Part shown: positions 15,348 through 25,905 of the stretch, in pieces
How positions within the stretch are numbered: position 1 is the first letter of the stretch
How the letters are laid out: each line of letters opens with the position of its first letter
Assembly: GCA_947166445.1 (NCBI GenBank)
Contig: CAMVED010000009.1
Coordinates: forward strand, 1 to 34,831
From: an uncultured Mycoplasmatota bacterium
GTDB lineage: Bacteria > Bacillota_I > Bacilli_A > RF39 > UBA660
Reading direction: 5' to 3'
DNA: 34,831 nt
Translations under genes and position numbers: made by a program
The notes under the pieces: generated by a model
Database searches by the model: none
What the model saw: the letters and a program-made list of their open reading frames with translations, nothing else
Told to the model about the DNA's origin: nothing

Positions 15348-15899
15348 ATGCCATATCCATGGGAATGTATGGATTGTGATGAATATAACAAATATTTAGT
15401 TAAAGATAATCAGTTTTATTGTAACAAAATGAGAAGATACGTATCTTTAAACGAAAGAAGTTGTAACACTTATTTTGTTAAGAGAGATAAAAATAAAGTT
15501 GATGTTAGACCTAATACTAGTTGTTATATAACTACTGCGGTATGTTATATTCTAGGATATGAAGATGATTGTCCTGTTCTTGAATCTTTAAGAAGTTTTA
15601 GAGACAATTATATGAAACATCAAGAATATTGCTTACCTCTTCTTAAGGATTATGATGTAGTTGGACCTTTAATAGGTGAAAAGTTACTAGAAGATAGAGA
15701 GTGCGTTAAACAAGCTAATAGATTGCTTAATGGTTTTATTAAAGAAGCGCTTGAAGCAATAAAAGATAGAGAATACGACACTGCTGTTGATTTATATGTA
15801 AATATGACTGAATTTCTTATGGGTTGGTATGATATTGATATGAGTTTGTTAAGTTATAATCAGAAAGGAAGACAAAGAAAAAGAGAAATTAATTATTAA
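15348..15899 (+). CDS. CFI-box-like Cys-rich protein, unknown function
   Basis: A 183-residue soluble protein. The N-terminus has CMDC (about 7-10) and further Cys (YCNKMRRY, SCNTYF) that could form a zinc ribbon. The middle block SCYITTAVCYILGYEDDCPVLESLRSFRDNYM resembles the CFI-box (C-F/Y-I-x-TA ... LRxFRD), a short module found at the ends of varied bacterial proteins with no known function. The rest is helical (YDVVGPLIGEKLLEDRE). It has a good promoter and a GGGAGTGA Shine-Dalgarno. Its last codons overlap the convergent rluD by 11 bases within a palindrome. Confidence 0.7.
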   Translation: MPYPWECMDCDEYNKYLVKDNQFYCNKMRRYVSLNERSCNTYFVKRDKNKVDVRPNTSCYITTAVCYILGYEDDCPVLESLRSFRDNYMKHQEYCLPLLKDYDVVGPLIGEKLLEDRECVKQANRLLNGFIKEALEAIKDREYDTAVDLYVNMTEFLMGWYDIDMSLLSYNQKGRQRKREINY

Positions 15900-15906
15900 T
15901 TTCTCT
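15882..15906. repeat. 25-bp palindrome over two stop codons
   Basis: AGAGAAATTAAT, one base, then its exact reverse complement. Both convergent genes end inside it. On the minus strand it is followed by CTTTTTCTTTG and may terminate rluD transcription. Confidence 0.75.
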
Positions 15907-16782
15907 AAACATATTTAATATTTCTAAAAATTTTGAAGGAGGATCTTGTTTAAATGACAAGGTCTCTTTTGTTATAGGATGAATAAATTTTAAACTGTAT
16001 GAATGAAGCATTTGTCCAAAATCATTAATTATTTTTCTTTTACCATATACTGGATCATTAACAACAGGATGTCCTATATAATTCATGTGTACTCTTATTT
16101 GATGTGTACGACCTGTTTCTAATTTGCACTCTATTAATGTAACTTCTTTTAGCCTTTCTAAAACACTAAAATTAGTAATAGAATCTTTACCATTTAAATC
16201 AGTAACAGCATATTTTTGTCTATCGTTAATGTCTCTTCCTATTGGAGCTTCGATTCTGCCTCTATCATGAGATACTACTCCCCAAACAAGTGCAAGATAT
16301 CGACGGTCCACTTCTCTATTTTTAATCATATCAGATAAAAGTTCATGGGTTTTATCATCTTTTGCTATTATCATAAGACCACTTGTATCTTTATCAAGTC
16401 TATGAACTATTCCTGGACGAATACTACCTTCTTTAGAAATACTATTAAAATGATACATGAGACCATTTACTAAAGTGTGACTATAATTTCCTACTGCAGG
16501 ATGTACTACTACTCCACTTGCTTTATTAACAACAGCAAGATAATCATCTTCATATATTATATCTATATCCATTTTTTCAGGAACTATATCTATTTCTTCT
16601 TCTTTTATATCAATAGTGACAAGATCATTTTCTTTAACCTTATAACTAGAAGAAATCTCTTTATTATTAACTAGAATAAAACCATCTTTTATAGCTTTAG
16701 CTATTTTAGTTCTAGAATAATCAGTAACTTTAGTTAAATAAGAATCAATTCTTTCTCCACTACTATCTACTTTTATTTCCAT
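15889..16782 (-). CDS. rluD: RluA-family 23S rRNA pseudouridine synthase (RluD-like)
   Basis: Pseudouridine synthase of the RluA family. An N-terminal S4 RNA-binding domain (about 10-65: ERIDSYLTKVTDYSRTKIAKAIKDGFILVNNK) precedes the catalytic domain with the signature GIVHRLDKDTSGLMIIAK, whose Asp is the catalytic residue, and the late motif LETGRTHQIRVHMNYIGHPVVND. RluD of E. coli modifies helix 69 of 23S rRNA; the exact site here is inferred from family and length. The track start is the GTG of the Shine-Dalgarno AAGGAGTG; the ATG at 16782 is preferred, giving 297 residues. It overlaps the end of lspA by 20 bases, the usual Bacillota lspA-rluD pair. Confidence 0.92.
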   Translation of the reverse strand: MEIKVDSSGERIDSYLTKVTDYSRTKIAKAIKDGFILVNNKEISSSYKVKENDLVTIDIKEEEIDIVPEKMDIDIIYEDDYLAVVNKASGVVVHPAVGNYSHTLVNGLMYHFNSISKEGSIRPGIVHRLDKDTSGLMIIAKDDKTHELLSDMIKNREVDRRYLALVWGVVSHDRGRIEAPIGRDINDRQKYAVTDLNGKDSITNFSVLERLKEVTLIECKLETGRTHQIRVHMNYIGHPVVNDPVYGKRKIINDFGQMLHSYSLKFIHPITKETLSFKQDPPSKFLEILNMFREINN

Positions 16783-17218
16783 TTTTATCACTCCTTATAT
16801 AGTCTATTATTAATAAGAAAACTCCAATACAAATAAAGGTATCCGCTAAATTAAATATAGGAAAATAGTAAGAGCCAAATCTAAAAGATAAAAAATCTAT
16901 TACTTTTCCGTAAGCTACTCTATCAAATAAATTACCAATTATCCCACCTATAATAAGACTAAGATATAAAAAATGATTTACATCGGTAACAATAAATCTA
17001 TCTATATAAAATAGGACACCAATGGCAATTATTATAAACAAAAAGCCACTTCCAGAAAGAATAGAAAATGCCGCTCCAGTATTAGTCACCAAATCTATAT
17101 AAAAAAAATTGTTTATTATTTTATAAGGCATATTTATATCAATATTTGTTACTAGTATTTTAGATAATAAGTCTATTAAAAAAAAGATAAAGCTAAATAT
17201 ATATACTTTTTTTCTCAC
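16763..17218 (-). CDS. lspA: Lipoprotein signal peptidase (signal peptidase II)
   Basis: Aspartic membrane protease that cleaves prolipoprotein signal peptides. Four membrane helices are visible, with the family motifs NTGAAFSI, GIIGNLFDRV (catalytic Asp) and FNLADTFICIG (second catalytic Asp). The ORF track starts at 17266, but that would run through the -10 box and the Shine-Dalgarno. I prefer the GTG at 17218, directly after GGTGAT, which gives MRKKVYIFSF and 151 residues, close to the usual length. It overlaps rluD downstream, so the pair is coupled. Its promoter lies just after the terminator of the TasA-like operon. Confidence 0.92.
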   Translation of the reverse strand: MRKKVYIFSFIFFLIDLLSKILVTNIDINMPYKIINNFFYIDLVTNTGAAFSILSGSGFLFIIIAIGVLFYIDRFIVTDVNHFLYLSLIIGGIIGNLFDRVAYGKVIDFLSFRFGSYYFPIFNLADTFICIGVFLLIIDYIRSDKNGNKSR

Positions 17219-17233
17219 ATAATCACCATGTAT

Positions 17234-17239
17234 ATTATA
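17234..17239 (-). promoter_or_regulatory. -10 box of lspA, very short leader
   Basis: On the minus strand, TATAAT is followed after 6 bases by the GGTGAT Shine-Dalgarno of lspA. The -35 is poor and overlaps the upstream terminator. Confidence 0.45.
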
Positions 17240-17250
17240 TATGAAAATAT

Positions 17251-17278
17251 AAAAAAAGAAAACCATTTTTGGCTTTCT
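17251..17278 (-). terminator. Terminator of the TasA-like operon
   Basis: AGAAAGCCA-AAAA-TGGTTTTCT (one G-U pair) followed by a T run on the minus strand. Confidence 0.75.
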
Positions 17279-17284
17279 AATTTT

Positions 17285-17899
17285 TTAAGCTTCTGTTCCA
17301 CTTACATTTATTTTAAATTTGTATTGTATTTGTGTATTAGTATTCCAGTTTTGAGCTGCAGGTGTTTTAGATTCATCTATCCAAGCTCTTAATTTAAATT
17401 TAGTTTGTGCAGATTCAGCGCTTGAACTATGAACATGTGAACCTGTATATAAAACATAATTAGTCAATGAACTTATTAAAGTTGGTGCTACTAATTGATT
17501 ACCTTCATAATCCTCTAGATAAACTTTTATATCACTATCATTTAATTGTGTATAACCTGTATCTGCAGTAAGTTTTTCTATAGTAAGTGTATAATTAATT
17601 GTTGTATTTCTTGTTGTATTTGAATTAACTGCAAAATCGAAAGTATCATTTTGATAAATTCCTTCTTCATCACTCATTGGAAGAGCATTAGTTATATTAA
17701 TTATTTCACTATTACTTTCTAGATAATCCATACTAATGTCTACTGTACTAATTCTATTTGCAGTTGTACCATTGTATTGCCATGTAAAAACTGCTAAAGA
17801 TGTGCCCATTATTAATAGTAATAACATAATAATTAATAATGCAACTCTCACTATAAGTTTTTTATTGTCTAATTGACTTTCACTTTTTATTTCATCCAT
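17285..17899 (-). CDS. TasA/camelysin-like exported protein
   Basis: A 204-residue protein with a short charged N-terminus, one membrane helix (about 15-36) ending in GTSLAVFTWQYNG, and an extracellular beta-sandwich with repeated Thr/Asn strands (TFDFAVNSNTTRNTTINYTLTIEKL, then IQYKFKINVSGTEA). The layout matches the camelysin/TasA group (M73) of surface and biofilm-fibre proteins whose relatives are cut by SipW-type signal peptidases. No peptidase motif is visible, and no SipW gene is in the window. It follows the larger TasA-like gene by 28 bases, so the two form one operon. Fibre formation is inferred from the family. Confidence 0.65.
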   Translation of the reverse strand: MDEIKSESQLDNKKLIVRVALLIIMLLLLIMGTSLAVFTWQYNGTTANRISTVDISMDYLESNSEIINITNALPMSDEEGIYQNDTFDFAVNSNTTRNTTINYTLTIEKLTADTGYTQLNDSDIKVYLEDYEGNQLVAPTLISSLTNYVLYTGSHVHSSSAESAQTKFKLRAWIDESKTPAAQNWNTNTQIQYKFKINVSGTEA

Positions 17900-17927
17900 A
17901 GTTTACCTCACTTATCTATCATCAATA

Positions 17928-19118
17928 TCATTTATCAGTAAATCTAATATTTGCGATATCTATATAGCTATTTTCTCCATAGAGATTTGGATTATCATTA
18001 CCAATGTTTATTCTACCACTTGTTACTCCTTGTGGAACTGTAATAGTATCAGTTATTAAGTGCCATTGTCCATCATTATCAAAATTTTTGACAGATGATA
18101 ACTTTGTTTTAGTATTGTCATTCCATATAATATGTGTCATATTTTGATCAACATTTCTTGAATCTATATATTGCGTTACTTGGGCATTTTCACTTCTGAC
18201 ATAAAAACTTAGAGTATATTTACTTCCTGCAACTACAGAAATATCATTACTACCTGTTATTTGCCATGACGTATCAATAGCACTTGTTGAAGAGTTCCCA
18301 TGTATTCTATAGTATGGTTGATTAGTTAATCCATCAAAACTAGCATCGTTTTTGATTTCTGAAGTTGTTCTGTTTTGATAATGTGTAACTGTATAATTTA
18401 CACTATTTATCTCACTAGCTAAATTTATTTTCCCTTGTTCATATGTCAATCCTAGTTTGCCTTTATATACAATATTTTGATTGTTTTGAGCATTGTATGT
18501 GTTAGGTGTATTATGGTCTAGCCATACTTTCATTTTATAACTATTATAACCACCTTTTGCCAGGCTTCCAGTTTCTATTATATATTTGCTTTTTTCATTT
18601 CTTTCTATCACTTTGTAATCTGATGAACCAACTTTTAAACCTACCTTTATGTACTCATCTGGTATGCAAGCATCTATTCCATTACCAGTTGTACATATAT
18701 TATCTAATGTTATTGTATATGAAGCTGGTATTGTACCATTATTTCTTATATCAAAACTATATTCTTGTTCTTGTTGTAATCCGACTTGATCTTTTACAGG
18801 TACAGCATTCTCTAAACTTATTATATTTTGTTCATTTTGAAAAGTAAGTGCTAGTGTTCCAGCATCAAGTACTACTGTATTATTAGTTTTACTCACATAT
18901 TTTAAGTATGCGTAACTTGATCCCATAGTCATTGAAAGCATTGCACAAAGTGCTGATATTGCTACTAAATACTTCTTTTTATCTTTTTTATATCTAATTT
19001 TAAAACTATCAAATCTTTTTCTTTTAGATGTTACATTTATTTGAACATCATCTTCTTTTATTGCTGGTTTATTTTCTAGTTCTTGTTTCAATGATTTCTC
19101 ATCTTTTTCATCGAACAT
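17928..19118 (-). CDS. TasA-like protein with C-terminal jelly-roll domain
   Basis: A 396-residue protein. A charged cytoplasmic region of about 50 residues (KRKRFDSFKIRYKKDKKK) precedes a membrane helix ending in GSSYAYLKYVSKTNN, a cleavage-like site also seen at 193-1017. Residues about 75-230 form a TasA/camelysin-like sandwich (VVLDAGTLALTF, EYSFDIRNNGTIPASYTITLDNI, KMKVWLDHNT). The remaining 160 residues (YTLSFYVRSENAQVTQYIDSRN, DGQWHLITDTITVPQGVTSGRINIGNDN, YIDIANIRFTDK) look like a carbohydrate-binding-type jelly roll. The track start is the GTG of the Shine-Dalgarno GAGGTGA; the ATG at 19118 is preferred. First gene of the operon. Confidence 0.7.
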   Translation of the reverse strand: MFDEKDEKSLKQELENKPAIKEDDVQINVTSKRKRFDSFKIRYKKDKKKYLVAISALCAMLSMTMGSSYAYLKYVSKTNNTVVLDAGTLALTFQNEQNIISLENAVPVKDQVGLQQEQEYSFDIRNNGTIPASYTITLDNICTTGNGIDACIPDEYIKVGLKVGSSDYKVIERNEKSKYIIETGSLAKGGYNSYKMKVWLDHNTPNTYNAQNNQNIVYKGKLGLTYEQGKINLASEINSVNYTVTHYQNRTTSEIKNDASFDGLTNQPYYRIHGNSSTSAIDTSWQITGSNDISVVAGSKYTLSFYVRSENAQVTQYIDSRNVDQNMTHIIWNDNTKTKLSSVKNFDNDGQWHLITDTITVPQGVTSGRINIGNDNPNLYGENSYIDIANIRFTDK

Positions 19119-19156
19119 ACTATTCACCTCACAAGTCTACTATTCTATTTGAATTT

Positions 19157-19185
19157 AGTATAACATAAAATAAAATCATAGTAAA
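19157..19185 (-). promoter_or_regulatory. Promoter of the TasA-like operon
   Basis: TTTACT, a 17-base spacer ending in TGT (extended -10) and TATACT on the minus strand, the same hexamers as the LytTR gene promoter. Confidence 0.65.
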
Positions 19186-19211
19186 TAAATTTGCTTTTTT
19201 TTATATAAAAG

Positions 19212-19240
19212 TTGACTAAATTCTTGTTTTATGGTAAATT
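19212..19240 (+). promoter_or_regulatory. Promoter of rpmB
   Basis: TTGACT, a 17-base spacer ending in TGG (extended -10) and TAAATT, 28 bases before the rpmB ATG. Confidence 0.65.
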
Positions 19241-19267
19241 TATAGTGCTTATTAAAGGAGGGATATT

Positions 19268-19438
19268 ATGGCAAAAAATGAATCTAACAGAAAACCTAAT
19301 ATTAAAAATTTGCGTTCTCATGCATTAAATGCTACTAAAAAGAAACAAAAACTTAACTTACAAGTGGTAACTTTAGAAAATGGCGAAAAAGTTAAACTAT
19401 CTGCTAAAGAAATTAGAAATATGAAAAAAGCTGCTTAA
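19268..19438 (+). CDS. rpmB: 50S ribosomal protein L28, short divergent form
   Basis: A 56-residue ORF missing from the track because of its length. NLRSHALNATKKKQKLNLQVVTLENGEKVKLSAKEIRNMKK aligns with the bL28 core (NNRSHAxNxTKRxxxxNLQxVxxxxxGxxKRVxVSxxxL). The N-terminal KCxxTGK part of ordinary L28 is replaced by NESNRKP, and the protein is a few residues shorter than the usual 60-64. A strong Shine-Dalgarno (AAAGGAGGG) lies 5 bases from the ATG. It has its own promoter and a terminator that starts within its last codons. Confidence 0.85.
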   Translation: MAKNESNRKPNIKNLRSHALNATKKKQKLNLQVVTLENGEKVKLSAKEIRNMKKAA

Positions 19439-19452
19439 TTAGCAGCTTTTTT
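19424..19452. terminator. Bidirectional terminator between rpmB and dnaJ
   Basis: AAAGCTGC-TTAATTA-GCAGCTTT with T runs on both strands. It overlaps the last rpmB codons and stop and lies directly after the dnaJ stop codon. Confidence 0.85.
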
Positions 19453-19455
19453 GTT

Positions 19456-20583
19456 TTATTGTTTTACAAATTTGTTGTATTTATCTATTGTTTTATCTGA
19501 TAAATCTGTGTTTTGCAATTTTTCTATTAGTTTTTTTTGTTCTCTTGAAAGCTTTTTAGGAGTTATAACATTTATAATTACATAGAAATCGCCATGACTA
19601 TTATAGTTGACATCTTTTATTCCTTTACCCTTTATTCGGTGTTTATCACCAGAGTTTGTTCCAGATGGAACATTTAATGTAACTACTGAGTCTAATAGTT
19701 TTATGTCCTTTTTAGTTCCTAGAATGGCTTCAGTAATTGTAATAGGTAATTCTAAATAAACATCATTACCAATTCTTTCGTAAAAGTCATGTTTTTTTAC
19801 ATTAAACTCAACATATAGATCTCCATTTTCTCCGCCGTTTTGAGAAGCTTCTCCCATTTTAGATAATCTAATTCTATTTCCTGTGTTTACTCCTTCAGGA
19901 ATTTTAACATCTAGATCTTTTACTATTTTTATGCGCCCAGCTCCTTTACATTTTGAGCAGGTTTTATCATAAGTAATACCTTGTCCTTTACATTTTGAAC
20001 AAGTTGTTTTGGTCAAGAAACTTCCAAAGATGGTATTTTGCCTTCCAGTTATTGTTCCGCTTCCGTGGCATTCATCACATGTATGTTCAGAAAATCCACC
20101 TTTTCCATTGCATTCTGGACAGGTATCCATAGTTGTAATTTCTATTTCTTTGGTTGTTCCTAAAGCTGCTTCCATAAAAGTTATATCCATTTCTAAAAGA
20201 GTGTCTCTACCTTTAGTCTTTCTATTGCTTCTTCCTCTAGAAGAGAATCCAAACGATCCTCCGCCCATTCCAAAATCAAAAATATTATCAAATATATCAG
20301 AAAAATCAAAGTCAGAAAAGTCAAATCCACTAAAGCCATTTGGACCACCTGCCCCATTGTTTTCAAACGCAGCATGTCCAAATTGATTATATTGTTTTCT
20401 TCTTCCTTCATCGGATAAAACAGCGTAAGCTTCTTGTGCTTCTTTAAATTTTTCTTCTGCGCCAGGTTCTTTATTTACATCAGGATGATACTTTTTCGCT
20501 AGTTTTCTAAATGCTAATTTTATATCTTTTTCACTTGCGTTTTTATCTACTCCTAAAACTTCATAATAATCACGTTTTGCCAT
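19456..20583 (-). CDS. dnaJ: Chaperone protein DnaJ (Hsp40)
   Basis: Full-length class I J-protein, 375 residues, stimulating DnaK ATPase and delivering substrates. The J-domain has KYHPDVNK with the HPD triad; a Gly/Phe-rich linker follows ([16 protein letters not shown]). The zinc-binding region has four CxxCxGxG-type repeats ([32 protein letters not shown]). C-terminal substrate domains are complete. It is the last gene of the hrcA-grpE-dnaK-pepF-dnaJ set; pepF lies between it and dnaK with only 13 bases to the dnaJ start. Confidence 0.98.
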   Translation of the reverse strand: MAKRDYYEVLGVDKNASEKDIKLAFRKLAKKYHPDVNKEPGAEEKFKEAQEAYAVLSDEGRRKQYNQFGHAAFENNGAGGPNGFSGFDFSDFDFSDIFDNIFDFGMGGGSFGFSSRGRSNRKTKGRDTLLEMDITFMEAALGTTKEIEITTMDTCPECNGKGGFSEHTCDECHGSGTITGRQNTIFGSFLTKTTCSKCKGQGITYDKTCSKCKGAGRIKIVKDLDVKIPEGVNTGNRIRLSKMGEASQNGGENGDLYVEFNVKKHDFYERIGNDVYLELPITITEAILGTKKDIKLLDSVVTLNVPSGTNSGDKHRIKGKGIKDVNYNSHGDFYVIINVITPKKLSREQKKLIEKLQNTDLSDKTIDKYNKFVKQ

Positions 20584-20596
20584 AAACTACCTCTTT

Positions 20597-22393
20597 CTAC
20601 TTAACTATTTCTTTAAACTCCCTTATAGTATCTCTAAACATTTCTACTGCTTTACCTATCGTATCATCATTCGCTATGTCAATTCCAGTTTTCTTTAGTA
20701 TTTCAAGTGGAAAATCACTTCCTCCACTCGATAAAAACTTCATATAATTATCAAGTGCTCCTTCTTTTTTGTTTAGAATATCACTAACTATTCTGCATGC
20801 TGTTGCAATTCCTGTTGCATATTTATATACATAAAAACTTGTATAAAAATGGGGAATCCTTGCCCATTCTAGTTTAATTAAATCATCACTTATTGCAGCA
20901 TCTGTAAAATATTTTTTATTTAATTCTAAATACGTTTGTGATAAAAGTTCTTCTGTTAATACTTCACCAGATTCTTCAAGATCATGAATTTTAAGTTCAA
21001 ATTCTGCAAACATTGTTTGCCTAATTAGAGTTGTTCTAAAATTCTCTAATAAATTATTTAAATAATATGCCTTTTCTTCTTTAGTTTCTGCATGAAGACT
21101 GCAGTATTTATTTAGAAATATTTCATTTACAGTAGAAGCTATTTCTGCAAGAAAAATTGGATAACCAGCATCATGGTATTCTTGATATTTATGTGAATAA
21201 AAACTATGCATTGAATGTCCAAGTTCATGGGCTACTGTTGAAACATCAGTGAACTTTCCTTCAAAGTTTAAAAGTACATATGGAAGTGTGTCATAACTAC
21301 CCCAAGAATAAGCTCCATTTCTTTTGTTTTCGTTGTTATAAACATCAATACAATTACTATTAAACAAATTCTGCAAGTCATTTATATATGTTTCTCCAAG
21401 AGGTTCTAGAGCTTTTAACACTAATTCTTTAGATTCTTCATAAGTAAACTTTTTAGTAACATTATTAACAAGTGGTGCATAAACATCATACATATGTATT
21501 TCATCTAAACCTAATATTTCTTTTCTTAAATTCATGTAATCTTCCATTATGTCTAAATTATTATGAACCTTTTCTATTAGTGAAGTATATAGTTTTTTAT
21601 CTATGTTGTCACTATATAAACTCATTTCTAATGGACTATTATACTTTCTAGTATTTGATATAAAGAAATTACTTTTTACATTTCCTTTTAAAAGTGACGC
21701 AAAAGTATGTCTAAAATTATTATATGAACTATATAAGCTTTCAAATGCTTCTTTGCGTACTCTTCTATCTTTTGATCTTAAATAAAGTGAATAATTACTA
21801 TTAGTTAATTCTACTTCTTCTCCATCTTCATTTTTTATACTTTTAAACTTTAAATCAACATCATCAAGCATTCTAAAAGTATTTTCTTCACTTGAAAATA
21901 TTTCTCCCATTCTAGCCATCATTTCTTCTTGTTCTAATGGAAGAATATGATCTTTTTCTCTAAATAATTCTTTAAACATGAAAGTATACTTTTCTAATTC
22001 TTTGTTTTCTTTGATAAACTTTTCAACATCACTATACTCTTTTTTTAAAAGTTCTGGCGTATAAAAAGCCAATTTTTCAGAGACTTCATCTGTAAATTTG
22101 TCAACCCTTCCCATAAGTGCTTCACTTGAGGCAATTGACTTATCTTCATCAGATTTCATATGTGAGTATACTACTAGTTTATCTATAATTCTTATTAGTG
22201 AAAAATACTCTTCTGTCGCTTTTAATAGAGTTTCACTACTATCTGCAAGATGATCTTTGTATTTTAAAAAATCTTCTGTTTTTTGTTTTACTTTTTCTAT
22301 ATCTTTTTTTACTTCTTCATCACTTTTATATATTTTTGTTAAATCCCATTTATACTTACTATCTATTTCTTCTCTTTTTTTTGTTTTTGACAT
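20597..22393 (-). CDS. pepF: Oligoendopeptidase F (M3B)
   Basis: A 598-residue cytoplasmic zinc metallopeptidase that degrades short peptides. The active site HELGHSMHSFYS (HExxH) is intact, with the downstream EIASTVNEIFLN supplying the third ligand Glu. An N-terminal helical domain starts REEIDSKYKWDLTKIYKSDEE, the usual start for the family. It has its own AAAGGAG Shine-Dalgarno. Its place inside the heat-shock operon, between dnaK and dnaJ, is unusual and suggests heat-shock-linked peptide turnover, but an internal hairpin separates it from dnaK. Confidence 0.95.
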   Translation of the reverse strand: MSKTKKREEIDSKYKWDLTKIYKSDEEVKKDIEKVKQKTEDFLKYKDHLADSSETLLKATEEYFSLIRIIDKLVVYSHMKSDEDKSIASSEALMGRVDKFTDEVSEKLAFYTPELLKKEYSDVEKFIKENKELEKYTFMFKELFREKDHILPLEQEEMMARMGEIFSSEENTFRMLDDVDLKFKSIKNEDGEEVELTNSNYSLYLRSKDRRVRKEAFESLYSSYNNFRHTFASLLKGNVKSNFFISNTRKYNSPLEMSLYSDNIDKKLYTSLIEKVHNNLDIMEDYMNLRKEILGLDEIHMYDVYAPLVNNVTKKFTYEESKELVLKALEPLGETYINDLQNLFNSNCIDVYNNENKRNGAYSWGSYDTLPYVLLNFEGKFTDVSTVAHELGHSMHSFYSHKYQEYHDAGYPIFLAEIASTVNEIFLNKYCSLHAETKEEKAYYLNNLLENFRTTLIRQTMFAEFELKIHDLEESGEVLTEELLSQTYLELNKKYFTDAAISDDLIKLEWARIPHFYTSFYVYKYATGIATACRIVSDILNKKEGALDNYMKFLSSGGSDFPLEILKKTGIDIANDDTIGKAVEMFRDTIREFKEIVK

Positions 22394-22422
22394 AGCTTCT
22401 CCTTTTTATTTATTTTTTATAG

Positions 22423-22454
22423 GTTTTAAGCCTTACAAATGTAAGGCTTAAAAC
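22423..22454 (-). repeat. Perfect hairpin between dnaK and pepF without U-tract
   Basis: A 14-bp perfect stem (arm GTTTTAAGCCTTAC on the RNA strand's complement, 4-base loop) lies right after dnaK. On the coding strand it is followed by TATAAAAAATAAA and not by T, so it is not a standard terminator for this operon. It may be an mRNA 3'-end stabiliser or processing site that sets dnaK apart from pepF-dnaJ. Confidence 0.7.
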
Positions 22455-22462
22455 TATTATTT

Positions 22463-24801
<2,339 letters not shown>

Positions 24802-24810
24802 ACATCCTCC

Positions 24811-25800
24811 TTACTTTTTGTTTAAATTATCTTTAATATATCCAAGAAGTGTAACCACTTTAGAATATTCCATTCTTTTTGGCCCTATTATAGCAATAGT
24901 TCCTTCATCATCATCTGTTTTATACTTTGTTTTTATAATTGTTACATCTTCATCTAAATTTGATTCATTACCAATGTAAATATTAATATCTTTATCATCT
25001 TCTTCAACAGATTGTAATAAATTTTCATCATCTAATTTATTAAATATCTTTTTTATTTTTTCTACATTGTTAAATTCTGGTTGATTAAGTATTTTAGTTT
25101 TTCCTACAAATGTTGCATCACTTTTTATAGCAAAATCATTAAACACATCAAAGAACGCATTATATAAAGCTTCATGTTGTTTTACATATTGATTAATTAT
25201 TGGCTTTATTTCAAACTCTAGTTTTTCTTTTATTTCGTGTATTGGAGTACCCACAATTAGTTTGTTGATAAGTTCAACTGTTTTTGTAATTTCTTCAAGT
25301 GATACCCCTTCAACTTTCATATCTTTATGCTCTACATGACCTTTGTCAGTAACAATAATTGCGACTAACTTTGACTCATTTATTGGAAGAACTTCTACTT
25401 TTTGTAGTTTATTATCAATAACACTGTTTCCTAAAACTACTGATGTATAATCGGTTATTTCTGAAATAATTTCTAGACTTTTTTTCAACACTTCATTTAA
25501 AGCAAGCTTATTATTATTAAATATCGTTTGAAGTTTTAGCATGTCTTCCCCAGTCATTTCTTTTGGTTTCATCAAATTATCTACATAATATCTATAGCCT
25601 TCTTGACTAGGAATTCTTCCCGAGGATATATGGGCTTTTTCAAGAAAACCTTCATTTTCTAAAGCTGCCATTTCGTTTCTAACTGTGGCAGACGAACAAT
25701 TTAACTCATCACAGATTAATTTAGAACCTACTGGAGTTACATTTTTGACATACTCTCGGATTATGATTTCTAATACTTTTTCTTGTCTTGTAGTAAGCAT
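24811..25800 (-). CDS. hrcA: Heat-inducible transcription repressor HrcA
   Basis: A 329-residue repressor that binds CIRCE operators and is kept active by GroEL. A winged helix at the N-terminus (TRQEKVLEIIIREYVKNVTPVGSKLICDELNCSSATVRNEMAALENEGFLEKAHISSGRIPSQEGYRYYVD) is diagnostic. The C-terminal effector domain includes IIGPKRMEYSKVVTLLGYI. First gene of its own operon, with two CIRCE elements at the promoter, so it is autoregulated. The ATG at 25800 follows AGGTG. Confidence 0.97.
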   Translation of the reverse strand: MLTTRQEKVLEIIIREYVKNVTPVGSKLICDELNCSSATVRNEMAALENEGFLEKAHISSGRIPSQEGYRYYVDNLMKPKEMTGEDMLKLQTIFNNNKLALNEVLKKSLEIISEITDYTSVVLGNSVIDNKLQKVEVLPINESKLVAIIVTDKGHVEHKDMKVEGVSLEEITKTVELINKLIVGTPIHEIKEKLEFEIKPIINQYVKQHEALYNAFFDVFNDFAIKSDATFVGKTKILNQPEFNNVEKIKKIFNKLDDENLLQSVEEDDKDINIYIGNESNLDEDVTIIKTKYKTDDDEGTIAIIGPKRMEYSKVVTLLGYIKDNLNKK

Positions 25801-25813
25801 ACAAACACCTCTT

Positions 25814-25840
25814 TTAGCACTATTAATGTTTCAGTGCTAA
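25814..25840 (-). promoter_or_regulatory. CIRCE operator 1 (proximal)
   Basis: TTAGCACTA, 9 bases, CAGTGCTAA: the CIRCE inverted repeat with one position changed symmetrically in each arm. It lies at and just after the predicted transcription start. Confidence 0.92.
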
Positions 25841-25844
25841 TCTC

Positions 25845-25873
25845 ATTATAATAGTATGTTTTAGCATTGTCAA
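25845..25873 (-). promoter_or_regulatory. Consensus promoter of the hrcA operon
   Basis: TTGACA, a 17-base spacer and TATAAT on the minus strand. The -35 lies inside the distal CIRCE, so both operators can block it. Confidence 0.9.
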
Positions 25874-25887
25874 TATATGAGTGCTAA
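25861..25887 (-). promoter_or_regulatory. CIRCE operator 2 (distal)
   Basis: On the plus strand TTAGCATTG, 9 bases, GAGTGCTAA. One arm is consensus and the other has two changes, needed to fit TTGACA of the -35 in the overlap. Confidence 0.88.
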
Positions 25888-25905
25888 TTTTTTTGGAAAT
25901 TATAT

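Noticed and set aside
20009-20386. 125-residue plus-strand ORF
   Set aside because: It is the antisense of the dnaJ zinc and Gly-rich region. The Pro-rich composition reflects the Gly codons of dnaJ.
22423-22454. Hairpin as a terminator of dnaK
   Set aside because: On the operon strand the sequence after the stem is A-rich and not T-rich, so it does not meet the intrinsic-terminator pattern.
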